The notes beneath the pieces are model-generated. The model was not told the DNA's origin. It worked only from the letters and a program-made list of their open reading frames with translations, and ran no database searches. From contig CP075496.1 of the NCBI GenBank assembly GCA_021613535.1, forward strand, positions 10,602,001-10,666,000: DNA of 64,000 nucleotides. Direction: 5' to 3'. Position 1 is the stretch's first letter. Each line of letters opens with the position of its first letter. Origin of the DNA: Adineta vaga. Taxonomy: Eukaryota > Rotifera. The translations under genes and the position numbers were made by a program. This document shows, piece after piece, positions 11,807 to 26,800 of this stretch.

Positions 11807-14800
11807 TTATTCTAAACGTATATTATCAATAGCCCAATTGATATCATTTGTTGCATGTTCAATCTGTGTCCATCGAAATCGTACACCACCAGTCGTTCGT
11901 TTATCATTGATTTCTTTTATTCCTGTTGGTAATGTTACATTCACAGACTGTGCATGTTCTTGATTATACAATGTAATCAAACGTGACCATGATATACCTT
12001 CATCATAAGTCCATTCCAACGCTACTGTTATATTATTTGTTGTTAATACACAATTATCTTCAGTTGTTACATAAAATGCAAAGGAGATCATTCTAATTGA
12101 AAGATAAACATAATGTAAGAATTAAAACTAATTAAATCTGAAAAAAAAACTCACGTTGCTTGACTAATATTCAGTTCACGAGTTATTGCTTCAACATTAC
12201 CACAGCCACAACCGGCACGAAAATGAAGTGCTTGTCCACTTAGATAATTATTGGTATTATTATTATTGAGATTTTCATCACAAATATAACGAATATGTCC
12301 ATTACCACTTAATTTCATCCAATTATTTAGATTAGGTGCATTGATATCAACAACAGTTGAATCATCAAATGTTTCATTAAACCATGTAGGTAATGGTTCT
12401 TTACCCACATATTTTTCGCAATATGTTCCTAATATATGAAGATCGATCTTATAATTCTTAAAGACTTTTTCTTATACCTGAATAATCAATTGCACATTGA
12501 CAACCAGATACAGTACATAAACCTCGATCATGACAGTATTCTGGACATTCACCAACAAATAAACTATTGATTGACCATCGTTCATCTTTGATTTGTGTTC
12601 CAATCCAACGAAATTGTGTCCCACTAAATAGAAAAGTTGATTATTAAGATTTTCTTCATTCTTTTTCTTCTTCCTATAGAGTGCGATAATAGTCATTCGT
12701 TTGTAATTCTCTCACACTATTTCTTCTTCTCCTCCCGGTATCCAAGGCAATATGATTTCTCATGGAGTCACCAAACATGAATAGAATTTCTTATCATTGA
12801 CGCGAGAAAAACAGAACTAGAAAAAAAAACAAATTTCGTCCATTGTTTTTCGATTATTCATGCGTATTTAGAACATCAGCAACGAAGATATGCTAGCAGC
12901 TTCACAAGAAATCGACAATTTTATTGAACGGCAACGTTCTAGATTAAATAAACAACCATCTCAAGTTCCAATGAATCGACCTCCTGCACCTCAGCAACAA
13001 CTACTAAATCAACCACCTCCACGTCAAACTTCATTACCACCAAATAATATTCAAGATCGACTTGACTTCAAAGTAGCACGAATTCTAGATGAACCTCCGC
13101 CTCGTATTCCACCACAACAACAATTTTATCCTCCACCCTCTCAACCACCACCACCATTATCGATGCCTAATAATCAAGTTGTTGAACAACGTCGTTCATC
13201 ATACGATGGTAATGATAATTCAGCAACATTTTTTAAGCGATTCGGAGCATATGACGATAAACGTTCTCAATTGAAAGATGATTTAAAACGTGAATACAAT
13301 GAATATTTACAGAATCAAAGAGGAATGTCGAAAAGTAAATCATCTTCACAATTGTTATCACCACGAAATAATGTAACAAGACATGTTCAATTTCAACAAC
13401 AACAACATCAACAACAGCAACAGAATGGAAAAGTTGTCGCACCATGGGAAAAAAATGAGAATAAATCTCATTCAAATATGCAAAATACGAACAATGTTTC
13501 ATCAACAATGACATCAACAACAACAACAGATTATTCAACAAATCGTTCTCGTGGACAAACATCTGGTAATCATGATGAACAATTTATTCGAGATCGTGAA
13601 GAATATATATTAGAATTACATTCTCAAATACGAGAGTTAGAACAGAGAAGAAAACAACTTGAAACAGGTAAAATATCTTTCATACATTATTCATATTTCT
13701 ATTTTTTTTTTCTCATTATTCAGATGGTGCAAGAGTATCTGCTGGTGGTACGTCCATGGTGTCACGAGCTCATTATACGGAAGATTTAAATGCCTTAAAT
13801 TCTCTACTTGCTGAACGTTTAGATCAACGTAATGCAGTTGATCATGAACTAGCACGTATTCTTAATCGTCCTCCCGTTTCTTCCAGTCCAACACGAGTTA
13901 TGCCAACTGGCACATCAAATCTTAATATATCTCAAGGACATTCTCAACAACAACAAAATGTACGTCAAGTGCAAGCATATCGTCATGAAAATCGATCAGA
14001 TACAAATAATGCAGGATTTCAAATTGGTCGAGAAACGGACAAAGATGAAGAACAAACGGCGAAAAAACGTTATCAACAAGAACTTCAAGCGCAAATGCGT
14101 GAAGCACAAATGCGTAAAGTACAAGCAAAACAAGATAAAGATGACTACGAACGAAAATTAGATGCAGATATTCAACGATATAATTATTTTGGTCGTAGTG
14201 GGGGTGGCGCACCGATGCGAGATAAAGATGGAAATGTTATAGCTAACTTAGCTGACGTTAGAAATCCACCACCACCACCTACACAACGACAGCCTCAACA
14301 ACAACAACAACAACAACAACAACAGCCATATTTTCCACCTGATGATAAAGTCTATTCATTAGGTAATGGTTTAAGTTCTCTTTCAAATCCACCATTTTAT
14401 AGTGGCGAACAATACCAACCACAAAATGCATCAAATTCCGTAAATTGAATTGATAAGCATAGATGTATAGTTTGAATTACTTTTTTCAGGATCGACCAGG
14501 TTCACCAAACCATGCTTGGTGCAGTTAGTAATGGGATTTTCGGTACAGCTAAAACGGAAGCACAAATAGTACGAGAAGAAAAATATAAACAAGATTTAAA
14601 GAGACAAATGGACGAGAAACGTCAACGTGATGTGGAAGAAGCAGCCAGACGGCGCGCTGAAGAAGAACGTGAACTTGCTAAACATTTAGAATGGCAACAG
14701 CAAATGGAAAAGCAAGTGACCGAAGAAGCATTGAGAAAACAAGAAAAAGAAGAACAAGAACGTCTTCATCACCAACAATTACAAGAAGAATTAGAACAAC

Positions 14801-17800
14801 GAAAACGACAAGACGAAGGAACGTCAAAACGAAGTATAAATTTCTCTTAAAAGATGTTTATCCTTATTAATATTCTCTTCTGAATGATAGAACCAAAACG
14901 ACAAGAAAAACCAGCAACACCTCGAAGTGATGAAGATAATAGACAAAATAGTTACGATGAACCACAACCTCCACCACCTCCTCGAACAGATGCTGCCTAT
15001 CGAAGTTCATCACCTCCAGTACCTACATTGAAAAATAAAGATAGAAAACAAAAATCAACTGTTGGTAATGCACGACGTCCATCATACGATGATGCTAACC
15101 AACAACCACCACCACCAGCATTTGCTAATCATGATGAGTACATGCAACCAGCCCATGATGATGCAGACAGTCGAGGAAAACAAACATATCGAAAGCCACC
15201 AACGCCAAGACAACCAGGTTTGTATTATATTTTCGTAAAGCTTGCTGTTGCTAGATGTTCTTGCTTGTGCTTACTTCTATAGACATAACAACAGAACGAA
15301 AGAAACCACCCTGTAAGTACTGTAGTTATACTTTAAATGTGATATGTCATCTTGAAATCATTTATATTGTTAATGATTTATTTTAGCGACGTATCGATCT
15401 CGACCACGACTTAATTCCAATTCTGGTCTACCTAATCGAACAGGTTCTGCTGCTTCTCTTCGATCCGATGGATCTGATTCTGAAGTATTGAATCGTCTTG
15501 AACATTTAAAACGACAATTGAAAGATCGAGAAGCACGTCTTCAAGAACATGTGAATCGTCATCAAACTACTGAGCAAACATCCAAATCTTCACGAAAACA
15601 AAGTCCAGGACTTGTATTTAATACAGCACGTGTTCATCATCGTGATTCACCAACTACAAATGATGTTGTTCGTCGTATTCTTCAAACTGATGATGATATT
15701 GAATATAAACCAAGTTATTTCCGTGATGATACTATTCTATTAGGTGGTGCAGGCGGACTTAATGCTAATTCTGACAATGAATTCTTCTCATCATTAAAAC
15801 GTATGAATGCAGACAATCGAAAAATTAATGACGAGATCGAGAGAGAAGGTAATCGCAGTCGGTATGGTCATAATCAACCAAAATATTATGAACAAGACGA
15901 TCCTACTAGTATGGCAAATTATGAATTAAATGTAAGTCAATGAAAATATAAAACAATAAACTATTTTCGTTTTTTTTTATATAATTCTTTAGAGAATTGC
16001 TAAACAAAATGAACAACGTTTGAAAAAATTACGTGATCTAGAAAATGATGATGCATCATTATTAGATAGCAATGAAGTTCTTGAACGTTTTCAACAAAAA
16101 CAACGTCTTCAACGAGGTGGTAGTCAAACAACATTACAAGATGATGCTTGGCTTAAATAAACATGTTCTGTTATATTTTGTAAATTTTATCATGAAAATC
16201 ATCGTTACTTCTTACAACAGACTAAGTGAACAAATGTTCTTTTTTTTCCTTTTGTGTGAAAGCACTATAATGAGTATTATTATTATTATTGTCCGTCATT
16301 TCTTTGTCAAAAATAAAGATATGGACATGGGGAAATTGAATACTAGAAACATATTTACAGATCATATTCTAAAAAAAAGTTGCGCAAGTAGATTACCTGA
16401 GAATACTGACTCTTACGTGTGTACAAATTCGTCTTACCTTGAATATGTTTCAATTGGTAATTTAATCGTATGCATATTAAAGTAACCTCCATTTAGTAAA
16501 CTTGTTCGACATGCTAAATCTGCCATATCAGCCAATTTGATCCATTTAGATGATGATTCCGTTCGATATTCAATAGAACTAGTTATATTATGACAATGAT
16601 GTTTTTTTATATTAGTATTTCGATCACATTCAGTATTAAACTATTATAACAAAACAAAGTTTTTTTTATATTAAAATAAAAATGAACATAATTACTTGTA
16701 AAACTAGAACATAGTATGATTGAATAAGAATAGGTACTGTGATAATCGAGAAAGAAGTTTCATGAAAGACTAAAGTTGGTAAATTATTATTGCATAGATC
16801 AGGTTGTGCAAGTAAAGCACCATCAATGGATTCCCAATTTGAACGAGAAGATGAAACAGTATAGAAATAATCAGTTAAAAAATAAATACTGATTGATTTG
16901 ACTAAAATGTGTTCGTTTGACATATAACAAAAGAGATATATTAATTGAAGAAACTTACTGGAGATTATTTTCGAAAGACTCCATGATAAATTAGTACATT
17001 TGAGAGAAGCTGGTTCAAACCAACGAAATTGTCCTGTTTGATATTTTGTATTTATTGAATCTAATTCGATGGTTATATCTATCGATGTATTCGTATTTTT
17101 CATTGAAAAATTAAATTGATGTAAGATTGACCATGTTAATGTACCATCTGTAGAAATTAAGAAATAAATTGAATTAGTACATGTTTTTGGTACTTGTTCA
17201 AAACTATATGTCCATTTGATAGCACTAAAAAAAACAGACATTCTTGAAGAATAATCAATAAATTCAATATCTACCGTATTGATCTTAAATCAATCGGTTG
17301 CGTAATCGCTTGATGATTGTTAGTTGTCCATTTGATTCTGTTCGTTTTCTGTTCATATGGTTCAAATTGTAACCAATTAGTAGAAGAGAAATCTTTTTCA
17401 AATGTTTCACGAAAATCAACCTATTTGTTTAAAAATTTGTTGAAATAATAAGCAAATTAAATGAATCTACATACGATTGGAAGAATCGAATTACTCATTT
17501 GACATTCTCCTTCACTGCAATACGTATTACCGAAACAATTCATTGAACATTTATTTCCAACATAGAAATAAATCAAAGGATAATTTGAACATTTCGAAGA
17601 AAATTGCAATCGAAAACGAATTGATCGATTCTGATCTGATAAGATATTGAATGGAATAGTTAAACGATAGAATGTCATATTTCTTGATTGATATCGAATT
17701 GGTATAAACTGTAGTTCATTATCATTTTGAATTTCAAACCATTTTGAACCGAAATCAAATGAATATTGAAAATGATGATTTCTGTAATCAGTACAATTAA

Positions 17801-20800
17801 ATTCAATTTGTAGAATGTAATCTAATTTGAAATAGACATCTTTTGATTCATAGAGAGTTTGATTTGTCGATTTAATCAAGGTAAGAAATGTCGAATTCCA
17901 TCGAGTATAATTTGTATCTGTTGATTCAAACCATTGAAGATGAGAATGAATATGAAATATATGCAATTGTTCGATTGACCAAACAGATCGATCAGTCATT
18001 GGAGAATCTTGAATCACTCGGAGTTGAAGAATAATAGCTGGTAATAATTTAGTTATGCTATGAAAGTAAAAATGATTTTCCAATGACGAATATAGTATAA
18101 GTCAGTTTTAGATGTAATAAACGACTTACTTTAGTTGAGAACCTTTAAATATATGTAACGTAGTCCATTCGTGCGCATTAATTTCTCGATATTGTAAACG
18201 AATCCAAGCATTATTGTTTTTTCGAATGATTGTTTTCGATAAACATTGATCATTAAGTTCAATATAAACATAACTATCTCCATGATTGATATCTATATAA
18301 TTCGTTTCCAATTCTCGTTTACATGTCTAAATAATAAATCATAAATAAAGCATATCTATAACAAATACGCTTACATAATCAAACATCATGCCACATTCGT
18401 TATGATGTGAATGGCCAGAATTTCTAAAATATTTATATTTAAGAATATCCAATTCATTTGGAAAGCGTTTTAATGAAAGACTACAATCATTATTTGCCCA
18501 TCCAACTTCGCATCTAAATATAACATTCGATTCGAAATGATCTTATTGAATCAATATTTAAATATTACCGGCATCGACTATTATTCGAACACATACCATG
18601 ACCATGACAAGCATTTGCACAATTTGAACCAATATAAAGTTCAGAAATAGCAATAAGAAATTCATCTTCATTCATTGATATTTGTTCACTGACAAAACGA
18701 ATACGAAAACGAACTTGATTTGAACTATCAAACATTCGAATTATTGATAGATTAGAATTAGAAATAGATTTCGTCTTACCCGATCGTCATTGACGATAAT
18801 TTCCATGTATATATTTTCGATTGTCGATTATCAAATGATAGATCATTATAATCAATTCTTTGCCAAGTATATCCATAATCAAATGAAAATGATACTTGAA
18901 TACCTAATATTTTCACTAGAAATTCATTTCTAATTCAAAATAAATCTCATACTTATACATTGATTGAATGCTAGAGGAACAAGAACTAATTGAATATAGA
19001 AGAATTTGTCGAAAATAATTAAATTATCAGTTATAATTTCATTCAAAGTTGAATTTGATTGATCTAAAATATTTCTTTTCTTTTGTATAATTGATCTTTC
19101 TTCAGAAAACTCTTCATGCTTACTTATCGATGGAAATAGTAAATATGATCCATTGAATATTCCATCACCGAATGAAACAAATAAATTCGGTTCAAAATTA
19201 TTTAATCGATCAAATTTTCCATAAATTGTTTCTCGAGGTAGATTTGCACCACTGACAATAATATGTTCTATATGTAAACATTCTGGTATATTTAAAAGAA
19301 TTACTAATCGAATAAGTACATAATCATATTTCATTTCATCAGGAAAATCTTCATGTAAAATATATGATTGATTTATTGATAAAATATAATGCTTAAATAA
19401 TTGCCAACTTAAACCCATATTACGTGAATATTCTAACGAAATGATTGATGTATTCTGTTGACAATTCATATGAATATCCAGTTCGATAAATCTAGATTAT
19501 AATTAAATGTTAAATTTGTTTTCGTTTTAATAAATATTTACCTTGTTGAAATCAAATTTAATGGTGGAAGAAGAATTAAATCGTCTAATGGAGATGAACT
19601 TTCATTAAATCGTTCGAAAAATGTAGTTTTTGTTGATGATATTGAACAATTATTTTTCTCGGAACAACGACATTTTCCATTACAGATCTCTAATTCACAT
19701 AAAACTTCACATTCAGAACGAATAGTAACATTGCTTATTTGTCGACGAGTAGCAATAGTTGCATTACGTGCTAACCAACGAATTCGAATAAATCTCAAAA
19801 GAAAATGATCATTTGATTTTTTTGTATTTTGAAAATAAAGATTTACTTAGATACTGAAAGATAAGTATGTAATGGTAAATAAAAACGATTTTTAATTGCA
19901 CGAAGTGGTTGATTAATGATGACATCATTTGTATGCGAAACAAGTGTTGATGGACGATCAATTGATAACCATGTTTGACCATAATCTGTAGAAAATTCTA
20001 AATCAAATTGTGATTGATTCGGTGATCCTAATGAACTAGTCATACAAGGATGACTATCCAGCTATAAGCATTGAAGAGAATAGCTGAAATGGTAATAGAT
20101 AATATACAAATTTATATCCTACTTGAAATGTTAAAAATGATGTTTCATTCAATTGAATGTCGACTGTTGAATAAACTTCCAAAGGAAATATCGAATTTCT
20201 ATTTGAGAGAAATGTTTAGAAAATTTTCAATCATTTCAATATAACATACTTATGATTACAGGTATGCCTTGTTGAAGAATGGCTACTAATCCACTGAGTA
20301 GGTAATTTCTTAGGAATCATTTCAAATTTATGTAATATCCAATTCGATGTCCATTCTATAAATATAAATGATATAGTCAATTTAATAAAGATATCTCGTT
20401 TTTGTTATCGTACTTGTTGTAACACGCTGAAATAATCGAATACGAACTAAATGAAGTTGCAATGCTTCACCATCAGGAAATGTAATAAACCAAGGTTGAT
20501 GAGGTTGATCTGGACGATAGATTATAGTTGTAAGTATTGTCCATAGAATACCATTATTTGTTGAAATTTGAACATAGATGGGATCGAGAAATAGTTCAGT
20601 ACGATTGAAACAGACATCCAATTGAATACGAATGAATTTCAAATCGATCAAAGAGAATTCTGGACTGATGAGGCCACGACTACCTGTCTAGTATGACAAA
20701 AAAACAAACAAGATAGAATGAAATTAAAGAAATTTTTTTAATCTTTACTTGTGAAAAGACATATCGTGGATCGGTGACTGAACATTTTTCATGACCCCAT

Positions 20801-23800
20801 GTCTCCGACCAAACTGATAGATCCTCAGTTAATTGTATAGGTAATATAGTGTCATTAATTACAATCGAAGGATCTGGTGAACAATAAGGTAAAACATAAC
20901 CATGGTTACATCTAAACGATACATATCATTTTATGTTTCATTATAATCTTCAAATGATAGTTTAACTTACAGACAACCATTTGATTGACATAGTCCGTGT
21001 CCAGAACAAAACCATGGACAATCTGCTCCAACATAAACATTATTAATGATAAATCGTGCATCTGATTGACTAGTTATCCATCGAAAACGAACTTCCTGGT
21101 TACTAATTACATATAAGATCAACGAAAATACATGTGAATATACATATGATTAGTATAACTTACACATAATTATCTGGAATCGGTATCGTAATATTTCTTT
21201 GTTTTTGATATAATTGAGCAAGAAAAATCGATCCTGTCGTAGCTATTCTATCATCACAATAGACAGTTGTTTGATTACATGATGGAATTAAAGATATCCA
21301 ATTTGACCAACCATAACTAACATCGGAACTAATTTCTAATAATAATTTCCAATGAGTATCATTCGTTTTTTTAATTGGCAACATTTGTAAATCAAATTGA
21401 ATCATTGAACTTGGTTGAATTGATGGAAATTCCCATGTTTGTACAATATAATCAATCTTACTCTTTTGCTCAATATGTAAATTATTTTCAAACCAAATAT
21501 TATCATTTTCTTTTGTTCGAATACTAATTGAACGAATATTCCATGTTAAACATGGTTGATCTTATCAATTCAACATAAAATAAATATATATATATATATA
21601 CAAGAGAAAAAGTCCAAACCTGTCTTACCATTTTCTTCAATCCATCGTAAATGAAAATTTTCATTTATTTTTAAATCTTCAAAATTTTCAAAAAAATTAT
21701 TTGAAGTATCTAAATTATTCTTTGTAAACCATTGAATACCATTATCATATGAATATTGAAATAATATTTGATTGAAACAGTTTGTAACATTGATATATTG
21801 TAAACCAAATTTAAATATTACATATCTTAAAATGGAAATTTTGTATTAAAGAATGTCTTAGTTACTCTGATTAAATCAAATCTATTCTTCTCATCGATGT
21901 GAGATAGAAGAAAAAAACGTACTTGATCGTTTTGAATGGTCCAACCATTGCATATGATCGTTGGGTACGATTATTCGGTGAAAAACATAAATATGGTGTT
22001 GTTGTACTTTGTCGATTATAACATCGATGTGCAACTTGGGCATCCGATGATGTTGACCACATTGATGAATTTAATTTATTTGTAAATGTTTCGTAAATAC
22101 TCGATAACAATAATCGATTTGGTAAACAATTTGTTTCTAAATTTAGATTAAGTTAATCAATTCATTTCATTTCATTTTAGTGAAGTAAGATAGTATACTA
22201 GAAGTTTGATTTTTATCACATTGACAGATAGCTTTTTGATTGTTCCACATACATCTACCAAAACCATAACAGTTCGCTGGACAAGAAGGACCAATATAAA
22301 CATAGTTCAAAATAAAGGAATGATCGCTTTGAAATCGTATCAGAATAGAACTAGAATCAAAATATATACATGCAGTCTTATAAAAATCACGCATCATCAG
22401 TGCTGTTTTATCCTTCTCACAGTTTCATCTGTTATAATAATGATCGACAAAGTTTGTACAACTAAATATTTAACTTACCGTTGATACAGTTCTTTTGGCA
22501 TTTGTCGTCCAAAACGATTCATTTTTCGTTCAAAATTTTGTGTATCAATCAATTCATGCCATGTCAGATTATCCAGTGAATAAGCTACATGTAAATGTAC
22601 ATTAGGTCGATTTATATCAATCTAAAACCGAATACACTATAAATCTTTTCTCAACTTTAATCAATCCTACATCGATCATAATAACATAATCCTGTTGTTT
22701 GAACACGATAGACGTGGTAATCAATTCATAGATTGTTTTATTATATGGAATAGTACGAATTTGGTTTGTATACAATTCAGAGTTGTTTATCGTATATGTT
22801 GGATAAAGCCATTTTGATGGATCCGTTTTCTACGAGGAATAAAAAACATTTCCGAAATTCGTATGAAAAATTAATAAAATCAAGTCCAATACTTGAAATT
22901 GATCCATAAAATAATACTGTATCTGTGCTTTAACAAATGCGATATTTCTTATTTCAATTGAAGCATTTCTCCAACGAAATAATGTTTGTTTGGATTGACA
23001 TGATTTAGATACTAATACATAATGATCTCTAGAAAGAGTAATAAATAATTGATTTTATAAACAAAGAACGAACTGTAAGATAATTACTTTAAAAAACTCT
23101 CTTTTTCTCCTAACCATGGTCTCAATTCAAACCATTTAATACCACCATTTGGTGAACATTCGAATAGAAGATTATTTTTACGTAAATTAATAGTGATCGT
23201 TTGAAAATGAACAGCTAATATATCCGATGCGTCAATAAATGGTAATAAAAATTCATCATGAACCTAGAACAATGAAGAAACTATCTTAATCCATACTAGA
23301 ATTTTGACAAGAAATCGATTTCGTATTATATTAGAACTTTAACTATCAATCTTTCTCAGATGTAATAGATCGACTTACTGCATTTATTCCATATTTAATC
23401 AAATCATTTTCATCGAATGATAAATCAATTGGTTGTTTCATCAATTTTTTTGATTCATCCCTGATCATAAACAAAAAATATGTTTATGAAAAAGAATCTC
23501 ATTTTTCATTTTCTTACAAACATATGCCTTCAAAGCAACTTCCATTTAGCCAACAATTATTTTCACATTGTACACCCAAATGAATCGAATTTAAATCAAA
23601 CTTTTTCGTTGCAAGAACGGTTAGATTTAATATAACATCTTTAAACCACATGGCTTTTGGAAGTGTAATAATAACTATGAATGAAGAATTTTCCGAATGA
23701 TAAGAAAAGATATCAATATCTTTTGAAAGATCAATTTCAGTTGTATTGACTCGAAGACGAATCTAAATATCATTTGAAATACTAATCACGTTTAGATAGG

Positions 23801-26800
23801 AAACAAAAATGAATTTACATCATCGATATCAAACAGGACATTTGTTGTTTCTTTACGATTGATGGATTCTAATCGAAAACTAAGAACATAACCTGGTTGA
23901 ATATAAGTTAATCTTGTTTGAAAAGTTCTAAATGAAATAAAATGAAAATCAGTGGATTATTTTTCATGATCAATACATACTTTACATGAGAAGTTCGTTT
24001 TATTGATTTTATCGATGATATATCTTGAATAATAATATCATCAATTACCCAAACATCTTGATTATCACCACCATGTGTCATTTGTCTCCATTCGAGAAGA
24101 CAATTTTCACTTTCGAGTTTCTTTCGAAATAAAACTCGACTAATTGTTCTATAAATCAAAAACAATTAAATAAAAATTTAACGATTATTTTTTTAAATTA
24201 AACCTAAAATCTGGTGCAAGAATATCTGATATACTAAAACGATCAACAATGCTCCAATGAACACCATTTGAACAGGAAGATAATAATAGAATTGATTTTC
24301 TATCACGATCGAGATCAGTTTTACTTGTTCCTAAACATTGAACATTCGAACTACCCAGATGAAGTGTAAATTGTAATAATCTATAGAAAAGATAAATAGG
24401 ATATTCTAATCAATACTTTGAATCATCTACTTTGGTGAACTGCCATTGATATTTGATATTCGTAAAAATCGAAAACCAGCTTTAGAAAAAACCAGTGCTT
24501 TTCCTCGAGAGATAACATCACATTGATAACTGAGTTGACCGCCTAACAAACGTAAGGAAAAAGTGCGAAATCGGTATTAAAGAAATGCAACTAATGCATA
24601 CCTTGATAAGTAAATAAATCTGTTTGATCTTTATTGTTATTCATTAGAAATGAAGTATAATTAAATAATGTTTGATTGCTTATTTCACAAAATTTGCCCG
24701 AAAAACCCAAATCACATCTTGTAAAAGAGAAAAATGACTTATCACATAATTGAGAACTATTGAAATAAACATGTAAACATTTTCTACCTGCATGTATTTA
24801 ATTGACACCAACCATGCCCGCTACAACCTCGAAAACACCGTCCGATGAATACTACGCAAAATAAATTTATATTTCTTCTCTATCGATTTTAAATAATTAC
24901 CGCGATCAATTGCCCAAGGATCACTGTTCGAGTAGACTGATTCCGTATATGCTGAAGCACTTATTCGAAAACGTGTGTATTCTTGTTGTAAAATAGCCAT
25001 TGGCAACGGTAAAGTTACTCGATGCCATCCACTACGACGAAAAAATGTACTTAATTCGAAAATATTACATTAGATTTGCTTACGATGATGGTAATACAAT
25101 TTTTGATGAATAAACATGTTGTACATGATGTGAACATGCTGAATTGAGAAAACATGGTTGAAATAATCCATGCCAATTCTTTCCAAAATCAACCGAATAA
25201 TCTACATTGACGCTATAGGAAAATTCAGTTATGCTGAAATAGTACTGGATCATAAGTTATTCTCACATTTGACTCGGAATTGGTCCTCCATTCGTTAATT
25301 GTTGTGAGAAACATTTCGGATTTATACCCAATTGAACATAATGTGTAATATTCGACTGTAAAAGAGGTAGAGCAACAAAATCTCGTACACTCCATACATC
25401 GATATTTTTGCCTGCTGATTGATGATATTGTGATAAACAAATTCGTCCGAATGTTGTTGCATCATGACGAAATTCATTTAATCGACTATAGAAAGTTTTG
25501 TGACTTGACTAAATAATTACAGATATTCAAAATTCAAAGGAAGTATTGTTATTGATAACAGTATTCACCTGTATTTCACGTAGAGGTATGCGACGTATCG
25601 TTCGAGAATAGCCAACCGTCGAACCATTATAAAAAACAGCAAGAAATATTACGGCACCCGGTGTTGATACATGTTTATTTCGTTTCATACAAGATTCTAT
25701 GATAGAAATTTTATTTGAAATTTTTACTTATTTGTAAGAAAACTCAAACCTGCTGAAAGTGTAACACGAACACTATCGATCAAACCAAGTTCAATCGTTG
25801 GTGAACATAATTGTCGATAATTTTCACCGTTAAATGTGATAATATCTTCATCAGCACATGGTTTATTCAAATCTAAGAAACCTGTAGCATTCCATCTATA
25901 AATATCAGACGAGTAGTTAAAAAGTAAACATAGAACAATTTCAAAAAGTATTTTACTTTGTCCAATCAATTGGTGTATCTTTTGAAAGATGAAAAATAAC
26001 ATCACGATCGTAATTAAGGCTTCCAAGAAGAGAAAAATCAATAGTAGTAGCGCCGATTTCTGTTCGAATATCTGAATTGGATTCAAAGACCATACTCATT
26101 CGTTCATCGCATGTCTAAATATTTCAATAAAAATATGTATCATAAATTTAGATATAAATACTTTTAATTGACCACCAGCTAATCGATGCCAATTTCCCAA
26201 ACGCATTGTTTCAAATGTATCAAAAAAGTATTCAGTTTGTAATCGAGATCGAACAAACAATAAATCATCAATAAACCAAGAACCACCACCAGAAAATTTC
26301 TCACCATTCTGCTCAATTTTTAAGCATACTGTAGAAGTATTAGTAAAATTATCGACGAATAATGGAACAGTAACATATTCAATACCAGGTAAAACTCTAA
26401 AGAATAGTTTTATAAGTGAAGAAATTCGAGCCACTTTTTCTTTACCGTTGAGAATAAATAACATGCCAATCAGTATATTTTATGCAATCAGTTGTTATTA
26501 ATAATTGAAATGGTGGATCCGTCGGTCCAGGTGATGGACATGTACCACTTCCAAGACGCATATAAAGTAAAGATACATTAGTAATATCGATTGGATGAGA
26601 AATCTATGTACAAAAAAAGATATTAAATGAGAAGATTCATTAAAGAAAATAGTTACTAATCGTCGTTTGCCTCTTGGATTATTGAATATAGCCACACGAC
26701 CATCTTCTGCAGCATCACATTCACGACTTAATCGCATACCTTCATGTGTATACCTTTGTTAAAGAATATCAACAGTTATTTTAATGGAAATAAAGCATAA

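Noticed and set aside
12472-12696. Separate short gene at the 3' end of reelin
   Set aside because: The open frame is a shadow; the correct frame encodes an EGF module that joins upstream reelin exons in phase.
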